Both the position numbers and the translations under genes were made by a program. Of a DNA stretch of 64,000 bases, positions 54,257 through 62,488 are shown piece after piece. The DNA lies in contig NZ_CP060714.1 in the NCBI RefSeq assembly GCF_014395975.1, forward strand, positions 372,001 to 436,000. The letters run 5' to 3'. The notes under the pieces are model-generated. The model did no database searches and was not told where the DNA came from. It saw only the letters and a program-made list of their open reading frames with translations. Every line of letters begins with the position of its first letter. Within the stretch, counting starts at the first letter, position 1. Source of the stretch: Diaphorobacter ruginosibacter. Lineage in GTDB: Bacteria > Pseudomonadota > Gammaproteobacteria > Burkholderiales > Burkholderiaceae_C.

Positions 54257-55393
54257 TCAGACGATCGCGAAATGCTCGGTGCCAGCCGACAGGTCGGTGG
54301 TCTTCGCGCGCTGGCTGCTCAGCTTGATCTGCAGGCGCAGGTCGTTCACCGAGTCGGCGTTGCGCAGGGCGTCCTCATAGGTGATGACGTTGGCCTCGAA
54401 CAGGTCGAACAGCGCCTGGTCGAAAGTCTGCATGCCGAGGTTGCGGCTCTTCTTCATGATCTCCTTGATCTCGGCGACCTCGCCCTTGAAGATCAGGTCG
54501 GCGATCAGTGGCGAGTTCAGCATGATCTCCACGGCGGCGGCCCGGCCCTTGCCGTCCTGCTTGGGGATCAGGCGCTGCGAGACGAGCGCGCGCAGGTTCA
54601 GCGACAGGTCCATCAGCAACTGTGCCCGGCGCTCTTCGGGGAAGAAGTTGATGATGCGGTCCAGCGCCTGGTTGGCGCTGTTGGCGTGCAGCGTGGCCAG
54701 GCACAGGTGGCCGGTTTCTGCGAAGGCGACCGCGTGCTCCATGGTCTCGCGGTCGCGGATTTCGCCCATCAGGATGACGTCGGGGGCCTGGCGCAGCGTG
54801 TTCTTGAGTGCCGCTTCCCAGCTTTCGGTGTCGAGGCCTACCTCGCGCTGCGTGACCACGCAGTTCTTGTGGGGGTGCACGAACTCGACCGGGTCCTCGA
54901 CGGTGATGATGTGCCCGAAGGAGTTCAGGTTGCGCCAGTCGAGCATCGCGGCCAGCGTGGTGGACTTGCCCGAGCCCGTGGCACCGACCAGGATGCACAG
55001 GCCGCGCTTGGTCATCGTCACGTCCTTGAGCACCTGCGGCACGCCCAGGCCGTCGATGGTGGGCAGCGTGAGCGGAATGGTCCGCAGCACCATGCCGACG
55101 CGTCCCTGCTGCACGAAGGCATTCACCCGGAAGCGGCCGATACCCGCGGGCGAGATCGCGAAATTGCACTCCTTGGTGCGCTCGAAGTCGGCGATCTGCT
55201 TGTCGCTCATGATCGAGCGGGCCAGAACCAGCGTGTGCGCGGGCGTCAGCGGCTGGGGCGATACTTTGGTCACGGCGCCGTCCACCTTGATGGCGGGTGG
55301 GAACTCGGCCGTGATGAACAGGTCGCTGCCGCCACGGCTGACCATCAGACGAAGCAGATCGTTGATGAATTTACTGGCCTGATCGCGTTCCAT
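54257..55393 (-). CDS. pilU: Type IV pilus retraction ATPase PilU
   Basis: The 378-residue protein is a PilT/PilU secretion ATPase with Walker A GATGSGKSTT, the Asp/Glu box EIRDRETMEHAVAFAETGHL and LATLHANSANQALDRIINFF. It is longer than PilT and has the PilU-type C-terminus (DQALFDLFEANVITYEDALR). PilU supports PilT in pilus retraction at the inner membrane. It lies in one cluster with a cyclic-nucleotide-binding protein and pilT. Confidence 0.95.
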   Translation of the reverse strand: MERDQASKFINDLLRLMVSRGGSDLFITAEFPPAIKVDGAVTKVSPQPLTPAHTLVLARSIMSDKQIADFERTKECNFAISPAGIGRFRVNAFVQQGRVGMVLRTIPLTLPTIDGLGVPQVLKDVTMTKRGLCILVGATGSGKSTTLAAMLDWRNLNSFGHIITVEDPVEFVHPHKNCVVTQREVGLDTESWEAALKNTLRQAPDVILMGEIRDRETMEHAVAFAETGHLCLATLHANSANQALDRIINFFPEERRAQLLMDLSLNLRALVSQRLIPKQDGKGRAAAVEIMLNSPLIADLIFKGEVAEIKEIMKKSRNLGMQTFDQALFDLFEANVITYEDALRNADSVNDLRLQIKLSSQRAKTTDLSAGTEHFAIV

Positions 55394-55500
55394 TGTTGTC
55401 CTCTCGGTTGGTCTGGCAGCCCGGATGGATCAGGCCGGCACGGTGTGTTGTAGGTTGGGCCAGCCGCGCGGCAGGAAGCGGGCTGGCGGATGGCTTGCCG

Positions 55501-56133
55501 TCATCCATGGGGATTGTCGCTGAGCCGGGAGCTGACGACACGCAGGCGCAGCGAAAGTTTTCGCGCGAGCAGCGCAACGAGGCTGGCGGCCAGCGGCGCG
55601 TCATGCTCCATCATTTCGTCCATGGCCTCCGCGCTGAGCACGGCCACCTCGCAGTCGGTCAGCGTGGTGCAGGTGGAAAAGCGGATGCCCGAGTCGAGCA
55701 GCGACATCTCGCCGAGGATGTCCCCGGGCCGGGTTTCGGCCAGCCGAAGGTGCTCGCCCCAGGGCTGGCGCCGATCCACGCCGATCGTGCCGGACAGCAG
55801 CACGATCATGAAGCTGCCGTATTCGTCCTGGCGGATCAGGTCGCGGTTGGGAGAGATAGTGGCGAAAGCGAAGAAGCGCTGCATGCGGTCCACGCGGTCG
55901 CTGCTCAGGTGCGACATGTACGGGTCCTGGGCCCAGACGCTCTGCAGCAGCCTGGTGCCCCGGCTCTTGGGCAGCCGTGTGGCGGCCACCTCGACGGCGC
56001 GCGCCTCCCAGGGCACCGCGGACTGGCCCTGGGCCAGCTTGGACGCGAATGCGGTCGTGAACAGGTTCGATTCAGCACCCTCCCTGGCGTCCCTGGGGCC
56101 CTTGGTCTTGAGCAGGTCGAGTAAGCTTTTCAT
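55501..56133 (-). CDS. Cyclic-nucleotide-binding-domain protein between pilT and pilU
   Basis: The 210-residue protein begins MKSLLDLLKTKGPRDAREGA and has one CNBD at about 75-190. The phosphate-binding cassette is GEMSLLDSGIRFST, where Arg matches the ligand-phosphate residue of Crp-type domains. There is no DNA-binding HTH, so it is not a Crp regulator. It could be an allosteric partner of the pilus motors. A GGGAG SD precedes the ATG at 56133. pilT lies 75 bp upstream and pilU 107 bp downstream, all on the minus strand. Confidence 0.85.
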   Translation of the reverse strand: MKSLLDLLKTKGPRDAREGAESNLFTTAFASKLAQGQSAVPWEARAVEVAATRLPKSRGTRLLQSVWAQDPYMSHLSSDRVDRMQRFFAFATISPNRDLIRQDEYGSFMIVLLSGTIGVDRRQPWGEHLRLAETRPGDILGEMSLLDSGIRFSTCTTLTDCEVAVLSAEAMDEMMEHDAPLAASLVALLARKLSLRLRVVSSRLSDNPHG

Positions 56134-56208
56134 GCTGGATCTCCCTGTCCCCACACAACCGGCGTGTCGGGATGGTCGAGGCGGATGGTGAACCGGTCGG
56201 GCTGCCGG

Positions 56209-57252
56209 TCAGCCCGGGAAATTCTCCGGAATCTTCGCCTTGGCGCGGGCCTCGGCGGGGCTGATGATGTTGCGGCGCACCAGATCGGTCAAGTTCTGGT
56301 CCAGGGTCTGCATGCCGACATTGTTGCTGGTCTGGATGGTGGAGTACATCTGCGCCACCTTGGCCTCGCGGATCAGGTTGCGGATGGCGCTGGTGCCCAG
56401 CATGATCTCATGCGCGGCAACGCGGCCCTGGCCATCCTTGGTCTTGCACAGCGTCTGCGAGATCACGGCCTGCAGCGATTCGGAGAGCATCGCGCGGACC
56501 ATTTCCTTTTCCTCGGCGGGGAACACGTCGATGATACGGTCGATGGTCTTGGCGGCACTCGAGGTGTGCAGCGTGCCGAACACCAGGTGGCCGGTTTCGG
56601 CGGCGGTCATCGCAAGGCGGATCGTTTCCAGGTCGCGCATTTCGCCCACCAGGATCGCATCCGGGTCTTCACGCAGCGCCGATTTCAATGCCGCCGCGAA
56701 CGACAGCGTCATCGGGCCGACCTCGCGCTGGTTGATCAGGCACTTCTTGGACTCGTGCACGAATTCGATCGGGTCTTCCACGGTCAGGATGTGGCCGTAC
56801 TCGGTCTCGTTCAGGTAGTTCACCATCGCGGCGAGCGTGGTGGACTTGCCCGAGCCGGTCGGGCCGGTCACCAGCACCAGGCCGCGCGGCTTGAGTGCCA
56901 GGTCGCCGAAGATCTTGGGCGCATTCAACTGCTCGAGCGTCAGGATCTTGCTGGGAATCGTACGGAACACGGCTGCCGCGCCGCGGTTCTGATTGAACGC
57001 GTTCACGCGGAAGCGCGCAAGGCCTTCGATCTCGAAGGAGAAGTCGACTTCCAGGAATTCCTCGTAGGTCTTGCGCTGCGAGTCGCTCATGATGTCGTAC
57101 ACCATGGCGTGCACCGTCTTGTGGTCGAGCGCGTCCACGTTGATGCGGCGCACGTCGCCGTGGACCCGGATCATGGGCGGCAGGCCGGCCGAGAGGTGCA
57201 GGTCGGATGCTTTGTTCTTGACACTGAAAGCAAGCAGTTGGGTAATGTCCAC
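56209..57252 (-). CDS. pilT: Type IV pilus retraction ATPase PilT
   Basis: The 347-residue hexameric motor has Walker A GPTGSGKSTT, the Asp/Glu box GEMRDLETIRLAMTAAETGH and FGTLHTSSAAKTIDRIIDVF. I choose GTG at 57252, giving the family start MDITQLLAFSVKNKASDLHL, with GAGGGA just upstream; a TTG four codons earlier is possible. It is the first gene of the pilT-CNBD-pilU cluster and is divergent from yggS, the arrangement found in many Proteobacteria. Confidence 0.96.
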   Translation of the reverse strand: MDITQLLAFSVKNKASDLHLSAGLPPMIRVHGDVRRINVDALDHKTVHAMVYDIMSDSQRKTYEEFLEVDFSFEIEGLARFRVNAFNQNRGAAAVFRTIPSKILTLEQLNAPKIFGDLALKPRGLVLVTGPTGSGKSTTLAAMVNYLNETEYGHILTVEDPIEFVHESKKCLINQREVGPMTLSFAAALKSALREDPDAILVGEMRDLETIRLAMTAAETGHLVFGTLHTSSAAKTIDRIIDVFPAEEKEMVRAMLSESLQAVISQTLCKTKDGQGRVAAHEIMLGTSAIRNLIREAKVAQMYSTIQTSNNVGMQTLDQNLTDLVRRNIISPAEARAKAKIPENFPG

Positions 57253-57391
57253 GGGATCCCTCAAGTCGTTCGTTTGATACGCTTGGAACCTGGGGACTCT
57301 GAGTCAGGTTCCCCTTGTTTCCGAGCGGATTCGACAGGTTACGGCGGTTCGTCCTGCATCGCCAGTCAAAAGCGCCGAAACTGATTTCTCA

Positions 57392-58123
57392 ATGAATATT
57401 ATGACGACGATTTCCAACAATCTCCAACGAGTTCACGCCCTGATAGCCGGCGCCTGCGAACAGGCGGGGCGACCGGCGGGCAGCGTGCATTTGCTGGCCG
57501 TCTCCAAGACCTTCGGCCCCGACGCGGTGCAGGCGGCGGCGCTTGCCGGGCAGCGCAGCTTTGGCGAGAACTACATCCAGGAAGCCGTGGAGAAGATGGC
57601 CGTCGTGGCGGAGTTCGAGTTGCCGCACAGGCTGGAGTGGCACTGCATCGGCCCGATCCAGAGCAACAAGACGCGTCTCGTTGCCGAGCATTTCGATTGG
57701 GCGCACACGGTGGACCGCCTCCGGATCGCGCAGCGCCTGTCCGACCAGCGCCCCGAGAGCCTGCCGCCGCTGCAGGTCTGCATCCAGGTGAACCTGGATG
57801 GCGGCGCCAACAAGTCCGGTGTGGCGCCCGACGAGGCACTGGAGCTTGCACGCGAGGCCGCGGGCCTGCCGCGCATCCTCGTGCGCGGGCTGATGAGCAT
57901 TCCCGAGCCGGCGGCGGACTTCGAGTCGCAGTTGCAGGTGCACCAGCGCGCAAAGCGGCTGTTCGACGATATTGCGGCGCAGCAGGTCAAGGGGCTCGAG
58001 CGCTTCGATACGCTCTCCATGGGCATGACCGACGATCTCGCCGCCGCCGTGCAGGCGGGCAGCACCATGGTGCGCGTGGGCAGCGGCATCTTCGGCCGAC
58101 GCCACTATCCCGCCGCGCGCTGA
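57392..58123 (+). CDS. yggS: Pyridoxal-phosphate homeostasis protein YggS
   Basis: The 243-residue protein is a PLP-binding TIM-barrel protein that keeps the vitamin B6 pool and amino acid balance. The PLP lysine is Lys39 in LLAVSKTFGPDAV. LEWHCIGPIQSNKTRLVAEH and SMGMTDDLAAAVQAGSTMVR are diagnostic. An internal ATG at 57401 is an alternative start. Confidence 0.95.
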   Translation: MNIMTTISNNLQRVHALIAGACEQAGRPAGSVHLLAVSKTFGPDAVQAAALAGQRSFGENYIQEAVEKMAVVAEFELPHRLEWHCIGPIQSNKTRLVAEHFDWAHTVDRLRIAQRLSDQRPESLPPLQVCIQVNLDGGANKSGVAPDEALELAREAAGLPRILVRGLMSIPEPAADFESQLQVHQRAKRLFDDIAAQQVKGLERFDTLSMGMTDDLAAAVQAGSTMVRVGSGIFGRRHYPAAR

Positions 58124-58139
58124 TGCGCGTGCTAAGCTG

Positions 58140-58159
58140 TGTTTCTATCGAGCGGAACA
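58140..58159. promoter_or_regulatory. Imperfect 20-bp palindrome upstream of the aminotransferase
   Basis: TGTTTC and GGAACA flank an 8-bp centre with one mismatch. It sits 79 bp before the aminotransferase ATG. The shape suits an operator (for example of the IclR type), but no regulator is adjacent. Confidence 0.3.
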
Positions 58160-58237
58160 CCGTTTTTCATTGCTGAACCTACCTGCGAAGGGCTCCATCG
58201 GAGCACCGGTCGCGGGGATATAACTGGAGATAACCCC

Positions 58238-59383
58238 ATGCCCGGCTTGCTGCCTGATGTCGATCCCGATGGATTGCTGGAATTCTCGGTGGTCTACACC
58301 GATCGCGCACTCAACCACATGTCCAGGCGATTCGTGGGCGTGGTGCAGGACATTCTCGGCGTGCTCAAGCAGGTCTACAACGCGCACACGGCGGTGCTCG
58401 TGCCTGGCAGCGGCACTTTCGGCATGGAGGCCGTGGCGCGCCAGTTCGCCAACCGCGAGAAGGTGCTGATCGTGCGCAACGGCTGGTTCAGCTACCGCTG
58501 GACGCAGATCTTCGACGAGGGCGGGCTTGGTGGCGGCTCCGTGGTCTGCAAGGCGCGCAAGCAGGGCGAGGGCGCGCAGGATCCGTGGGCGCCGGCCCTG
58601 GCCGCCGACGTGGCCGAGACCATCCGGGTCGAGCGTCCCAAGGTCGTCTTCGCGCCGCATGTGGAAACCGCCAGCGGCATCATGCTGACCGATGACTACA
58701 TCAAGACCATCTCCGACGCCGCGCACGAAGTGGGCGCGCTGATGGTGCTGGACTGCGTGGCCTCCGGCGCGATGTGGGTGGACATGCAGAAGACGGGCGT
58801 CGATGTGCTGATCAGCGCGCCGCAGAAGGGCTGGAGCAGCACGCCATGCTGCGCCATGGTGATGCTCTCCGAGCGCGCGCGCCAGGCGATCGAACACACG
58901 CAGAGCTCCAGTTTCTCGTGCGACCTGAAGAAGTGGATGACGATCGCGGAGGGCTACGAAAAGGGCCAGCATGCCTATCACACGACCATGCCGACGGACG
59001 CCCTGGTCAAGCTGCGTGACGTGATGCTGGAGACCCGCGACTACGGCTTTGCGAAGGTGCGCGAAGAGCAGATCGAACTGGGCGCCAAGGTGCGCCAGCT
59101 GCTCGAATCGCGTGGATTCCCGAGCGTGGCGGCCGACGGCTTCAAGGCGCCGGGCGTGGTGGTGAGCTACACGACCGACCCCGAGATCCAGTCGGGCAGG
59201 GCGTTCCTGGCCGTGGGCCTGCAGACCGCCTCCGGCGTGCCGCTGCAGTGCGACGAAGGCCCGGATTTCAAGACCTTCCGTGTCGGCCTGTTCGGCCTGG
59301 AGAAGTGGCACAACGTGGACCGCACGGTGGGCTATCTCTCCAAGGCGCTCGACGCGATCGGCGTGCCGCCCGCGAAGGGCTGA
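58238..59383 (+). CDS. Class V aminotransferase (alanine-glyoxylate-like)
   Basis: The 381-residue PLP enzyme has SGTFGMEAVARQFANREKVL early on and the cofactor lysine at Lys197 in LISAPQKGWSSTPC. The protein resembles alanine-glyoxylate or serine-glyoxylate aminotransferases. The ATG at 58238 has a TGGAG SD. The substrate pair is not certain. Confidence 0.88.
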   Translation: MPGLLPDVDPDGLLEFSVVYTDRALNHMSRRFVGVVQDILGVLKQVYNAHTAVLVPGSGTFGMEAVARQFANREKVLIVRNGWFSYRWTQIFDEGGLGGGSVVCKARKQGEGAQDPWAPALAADVAETIRVERPKVVFAPHVETASGIMLTDDYIKTISDAAHEVGALMVLDCVASGAMWVDMQKTGVDVLISAPQKGWSSTPCCAMVMLSERARQAIEHTQSSSFSCDLKKWMTIAEGYEKGQHAYHTTMPTDALVKLRDVMLETRDYGFAKVREEQIELGAKVRQLLESRGFPSVAADGFKAPGVVVSYTTDPEIQSGRAFLAVGLQTASGVPLQCDEGPDFKTFRVGLFGLEKWHNVDRTVGYLSKALDAIGVPPAKG

Positions 59384-59447
59384 GGCACGCCGCGAGCCCC
59401 CGCTGAATCAGACCGAACCCCTACTTTTCTCCATTTCCCTGGAATCC

Positions 59448-59858
59448 ATGAAGAACATCCTGACCCTGCTGGCTGTCTCCGCCGCCCTGACCGCAACGGC
59501 CGCCCATGCCGCCGATCCCGTGACCACTCCGAGCGGACTGGTCTATGAAAGCATCAAGGAGGGCTCCGGCGCTTCGCCCAAGGCCACGGACACCGTGCGC
59601 GTGCACTACCGCGGCTGGTTTCCCGATTCCGGCAAGGAGTTCGACAGCTCGATCAAGCGCGGACAGCCGATCGACTTTCCGCTCAATGGCGTCATTCCAT
59701 GCTGGACCGAAGGCGTGCAGAAGATGAAGGTGGGCGGCAAGGCCAAGCTGACCTGCCCGGCCAGCATCGCCTACGGCGCGCGCGGTGCGGGCGGCGTGAT
59801 CCCGCCCAATGCGACGCTGAACTTCGAGGTGGAGCTGCTGGCGGTCAACGGCAAGTGA
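59448..59858 (+). CDS. Periplasmic FKBP-type peptidyl-prolyl isomerase
   Basis: The 136-residue protein has a signal peptide (MKNILTLLAVSAALTATAAH, cleavage near AHA-A) and a complete FKBP domain: VRVHYRGWFPDSGKEFDSSI, then PCWTEGVQKMKVGGKAKLTC and AYGARGAGGVIPPNATLNFE. It should help fold envelope proteins. The frame extends upstream into the aminotransferase gene without signal character, so I use the ATG at 59448. Confidence 0.93.
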   Translation: MKNILTLLAVSAALTATAAHAADPVTTPSGLVYESIKEGSGASPKATDTVRVHYRGWFPDSGKEFDSSIKRGQPIDFPLNGVIPCWTEGVQKMKVGGKAKLTCPASIAYGARGAGGVIPPNATLNFEVELLAVNGK

Positions 59859-59992
59859 GGCAAGGGAGCGGGCGCGCGACTGTGAACGACGGTGAATGAC
59901 TACCCTGCGCGTGCGGGGACGCGCGCTTCTCCTACAACCCAAGGTGTGAACAAGGGCCCGTGACGGGCCCATGAGCGGCTATTCTCGGGCAC

Positions 59993-61333
59993 ATGCAAAT
60001 GCTTCCGATGGAGGATCACCTGGATTCGCCCGGCGTGCATGCCGCAGCAGCGGCGCGCGCGGCGCATCTGGCCCGGGCCAAGTGGCAGGCGACAGGCCTG
60101 TTCATCGCCGTCTTGGTGGTCTTCGCGCTGACCTATGCCTTTCCCCAGAATCTCTGGGTCGAGTGCGTGCGTGCGATGGCCGAGGCCGCGATGATCGGCG
60201 CGCTGGCCGACTGGTTCGCCGTATCGGCGCTGTTCAGGCGCATCCCCCTGCCGTATCTCGCTCGGCACACCAACATCATTGCGCGCAACAAGGACCGCAT
60301 CGGCGAGAACCTGTCGGTGTTCGTGCGCGACCGGTTCCTGGATGCGCCCTCGCTTGTCGGCATGATCCGCAGGCATGACCCGGCCGACCTGCTGGCGCAG
60401 TGGCTGACCTCTCCGGCCAACGCGGGCCTGCTCGGCAAGCAGGTGGCGCGGCTGATCTCGACCGCGCTGGACACCATCGAGGACGAGAAGATCCAGGAGC
60501 TGCTCAACCGGGCTGCGCGCGCGCTGATCGGGCATCTGGATATCTCGCGCGGGATGGCAGCGGCTCTCGGCGCGCTCACGCATGAGCGGCGCCACCAGGT
60601 GCTGCTCGACGACCTGCTGGTGCGCCTTGGCAGCCTGCTGCAGTCCACGGACACCCGCAATTTCATCGCCGGAACGCTGGTCAACTGGATCAAGCGCGAG
60701 CATCCGCTCAAGCAGAAGGTGCTGCCCACCGACTGGCTCGGCGGCAAGGGGGCGTCCGCCATTTCCCATGCGGTGGAGACGCTGCTGGTCGAGGTGGCCA
60801 GGGACCCGAACCACCAGTTGCGCGACACGCTGGACACCGCGATCGCACGGCTCATCGAGCGCATGCAGAACGATCCGGACTGGGAGCGGCGCGGCGAGGA
60901 GATCCGCAGCTACCTGCAGAACGACGAGGCCCTGGGCTCCTATGTGCACGACATCTGGGCGGAGCTGCGGCGCAAGCTGCGCGAGGACCTGCAGGACGAG
61001 CACTCGGCCCTCGCGCGCAATGTCTCGCAGATGGGCCAGTGGCTGGGCATGTCGCTGGCGGGCGATGCGGCGCTGCGCCATCGCCTGAACGTTCGCCTCG
61101 AACTGTGGGCCGCGCAATGGGCGCCCGACGTGGCGCAGTCGGTGGCGGAGCACATCCGCGCGACCGTGCAGCGCTGGGATGCGCAGGAGATGGCCGAGCT
61201 GGTGGAGCAGCACATCGGCAGCGACCTGCAGTACATCCGGATCAACGGCACCATCGTGGGCGGGCTCATCGGCCTGGTGCTGTTCGTGATATCGCACGCG
61301 AGCATCATCTGGGGACTGGTCGCGCGAAGCTGA
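59993..61333 (+). CDS. DUF445 family membrane protein
   Basis: The 446-residue protein has one membrane segment near the N-terminus (GLFIAVLVVFALTYAF) and one at the C-terminus (GTIVGGLIGLVLFVISHASI). Between lies a long helical part with the family stretch AMIGALADWFAVSALFRRIP. DUF445 is of unknown function. The start is uncertain: ATGs at 59993, 59999 and 60008 are in frame. A GGGCCCG/CGGGCCC hairpin (59954-59970) lies in the leader. Confidence 0.85.
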   Translation: MQMLPMEDHLDSPGVHAAAAARAAHLARAKWQATGLFIAVLVVFALTYAFPQNLWVECVRAMAEAAMIGALADWFAVSALFRRIPLPYLARHTNIIARNKDRIGENLSVFVRDRFLDAPSLVGMIRRHDPADLLAQWLTSPANAGLLGKQVARLISTALDTIEDEKIQELLNRAARALIGHLDISRGMAAALGALTHERRHQVLLDDLLVRLGSLLQSTDTRNFIAGTLVNWIKREHPLKQKVLPTDWLGGKGASAISHAVETLLVEVARDPNHQLRDTLDTAIARLIERMQNDPDWERRGEEIRSYLQNDEALGSYVHDIWAELRRKLREDLQDEHSALARNVSQMGQWLGMSLAGDAALRHRLNVRLELWAAQWAPDVAQSVAEHIRATVQRWDAQEMAELVEQHIGSDLQYIRINGTIVGGLIGLVLFVISHASIIWGLVARS

Positions 61334-61389
61334 ATTGCCGGCTGTGCTGCCTGGCCCCCAACAGGTGGTGAACAGGTGGTGCCCGTGCC

Positions 61390-61878
61390 TCAGTCCTCTT
61401 CGGGAGCGGTGGGAGCGGCGTCCTCGCCATGTCCCGGCAGCTTGGCATCGCCATCCAGCAGGTGCCTGGCCAGTTGCTGCCAGGCTTCGGCCTCCTCGGC
61501 ATGTCCCGAAAAGTGGTAGCAGGTCGCCACGGCCATGGCCATGCGGCCGTTCTCGGGCGTCAGGTCGAATGCGAGCTCGGCCTGCGCGGCCGCGTTCTCC
61601 CACATGATCTTTGCATTGGCGGAACCTTCCTTCTGCAGCGCGTGAGCTTCCGCCATCCAGGCCTGGGCGAGCTTGAACGCGGCCTCGGGCTCGTCACGGT
61701 CGGCACGGTGGGCCAGGTAGAACTGCTTGCCGGCCTCCTGCCAGAGTGCGCGTGCCTGCGCAAAATCGGTGGTGGCGACGCCTTGCGCCTGCGCGACGAG
61801 CGCATTGCCCTCTTGCAGGTGCGACTGATAGTCGTCGGCAGGGGCGCTGGAAGAAAGGGAGGTGGAATCGTTGACCAT
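61390..61878 (-). CDS. TPR-like helical protein of unknown function
   Basis: The 162-residue protein is alanine-rich and helical, with TPR-like units (FAQARALWQEAGKQFYLAHR; EPEAAFKLAQAWMAEAHALQ; AVATCYHFSGHAEEAEAWQQ). No signal peptide is seen. The C-terminus is acidic (DAAPTAPEED). It follows the small periplasmic protein gene on the minus strand by 26 bp, so cotranscription is likely. Function unknown. Confidence 0.7.
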   Translation of the reverse strand: MVNDSTSLSSSAPADDYQSHLQEGNALVAQAQGVATTDFAQARALWQEAGKQFYLAHRADRDEPEAAFKLAQAWMAEAHALQKEGSANAKIMWENAAAQAELAFDLTPENGRMAMAVATCYHFSGHAEEAEAWQQLARHLLDGDAKLPGHGEDAAPTAPEED

Positions 61879-61904
61879 GCCGGTATTGTCGCCGGGCAGG
61901 CCGC

Positions 61905-62315
61905 TCAGTAGCGGAAGTCCAGCATCTTGCCTTCGCCGCCGACTGTCACATTCCTGCTCTGGCTGTCCTGGCCGGGAACAGTGGCCTTGACCGCATATGG
62001 CCCCGCGGGCAGCTTGATCAGGCAGATCGGCCCCTGGGCCTTGAAGTGCGCGCTGCCGGCGGAGCCCGCGATCTCGACATCGACGCTCGCCAGATAGGCA
62101 CCGTCCCTGGTCGAGAACAGCAGTGACAGCGGATAGTCCTTCATCGCCGCGCGCATGGCGGTCGATTCATCGGAGCCAATACCGCCGCAGGCGTACTGCA
62201 CGCCGCCCTGGGTCTTCACCATCGGCGGGATGCTGCCGTCCTGTGCGTGTACCGTGCCGACGCCAAGCAGGGTCAGCGCCGTGCCCAGGGCAAGCATGGA
62301 GCTTGTTCGCAACAT
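61905..62315 (-). CDS. Small periplasmic protein, carboxypeptidase-regulatory-like
   Basis: The 136-residue protein has a signal peptide (MLRTSSMLALGTALTLLGVG, cleavage near VHAQ) and a short beta-rich domain (GPICLIKLPAGPYAVKATVP) like carboxypeptidase regulatory modules. A GGIGSDESTAMRAAMKDYPL stretch precedes it. Two cysteines (in YACGG and PICL) may pair. Function unknown. It lies between glcD and a TPR-like gene. Confidence 0.7.
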   Translation of the reverse strand: MLRTSSMLALGTALTLLGVGTVHAQDGSIPPMVKTQGGVQYACGGIGSDESTAMRAAMKDYPLSLLFSTRDGAYLASVDVEIAGSAGSAHFKAQGPICLIKLPAGPYAVKATVPGQDSQSRNVTVGGEGKMLDFRY

Positions 62316-62488
62316 GGTCGTTCCTTTCCGAAGTCCGGGAGAGGAAATATTGTGGAGCGCAGCGCACGGAGCGCGTGTAGTCCGTTGCAGGCGTGGCCCG
62401 TCCGCCGTCGTGCCGTCGGGCGCAGGGAGAGGCCCTGCCTTGTCTCGCCGGCACGCATGGAAGTCAGCAAGGGGCGGTCAGAAACGGG

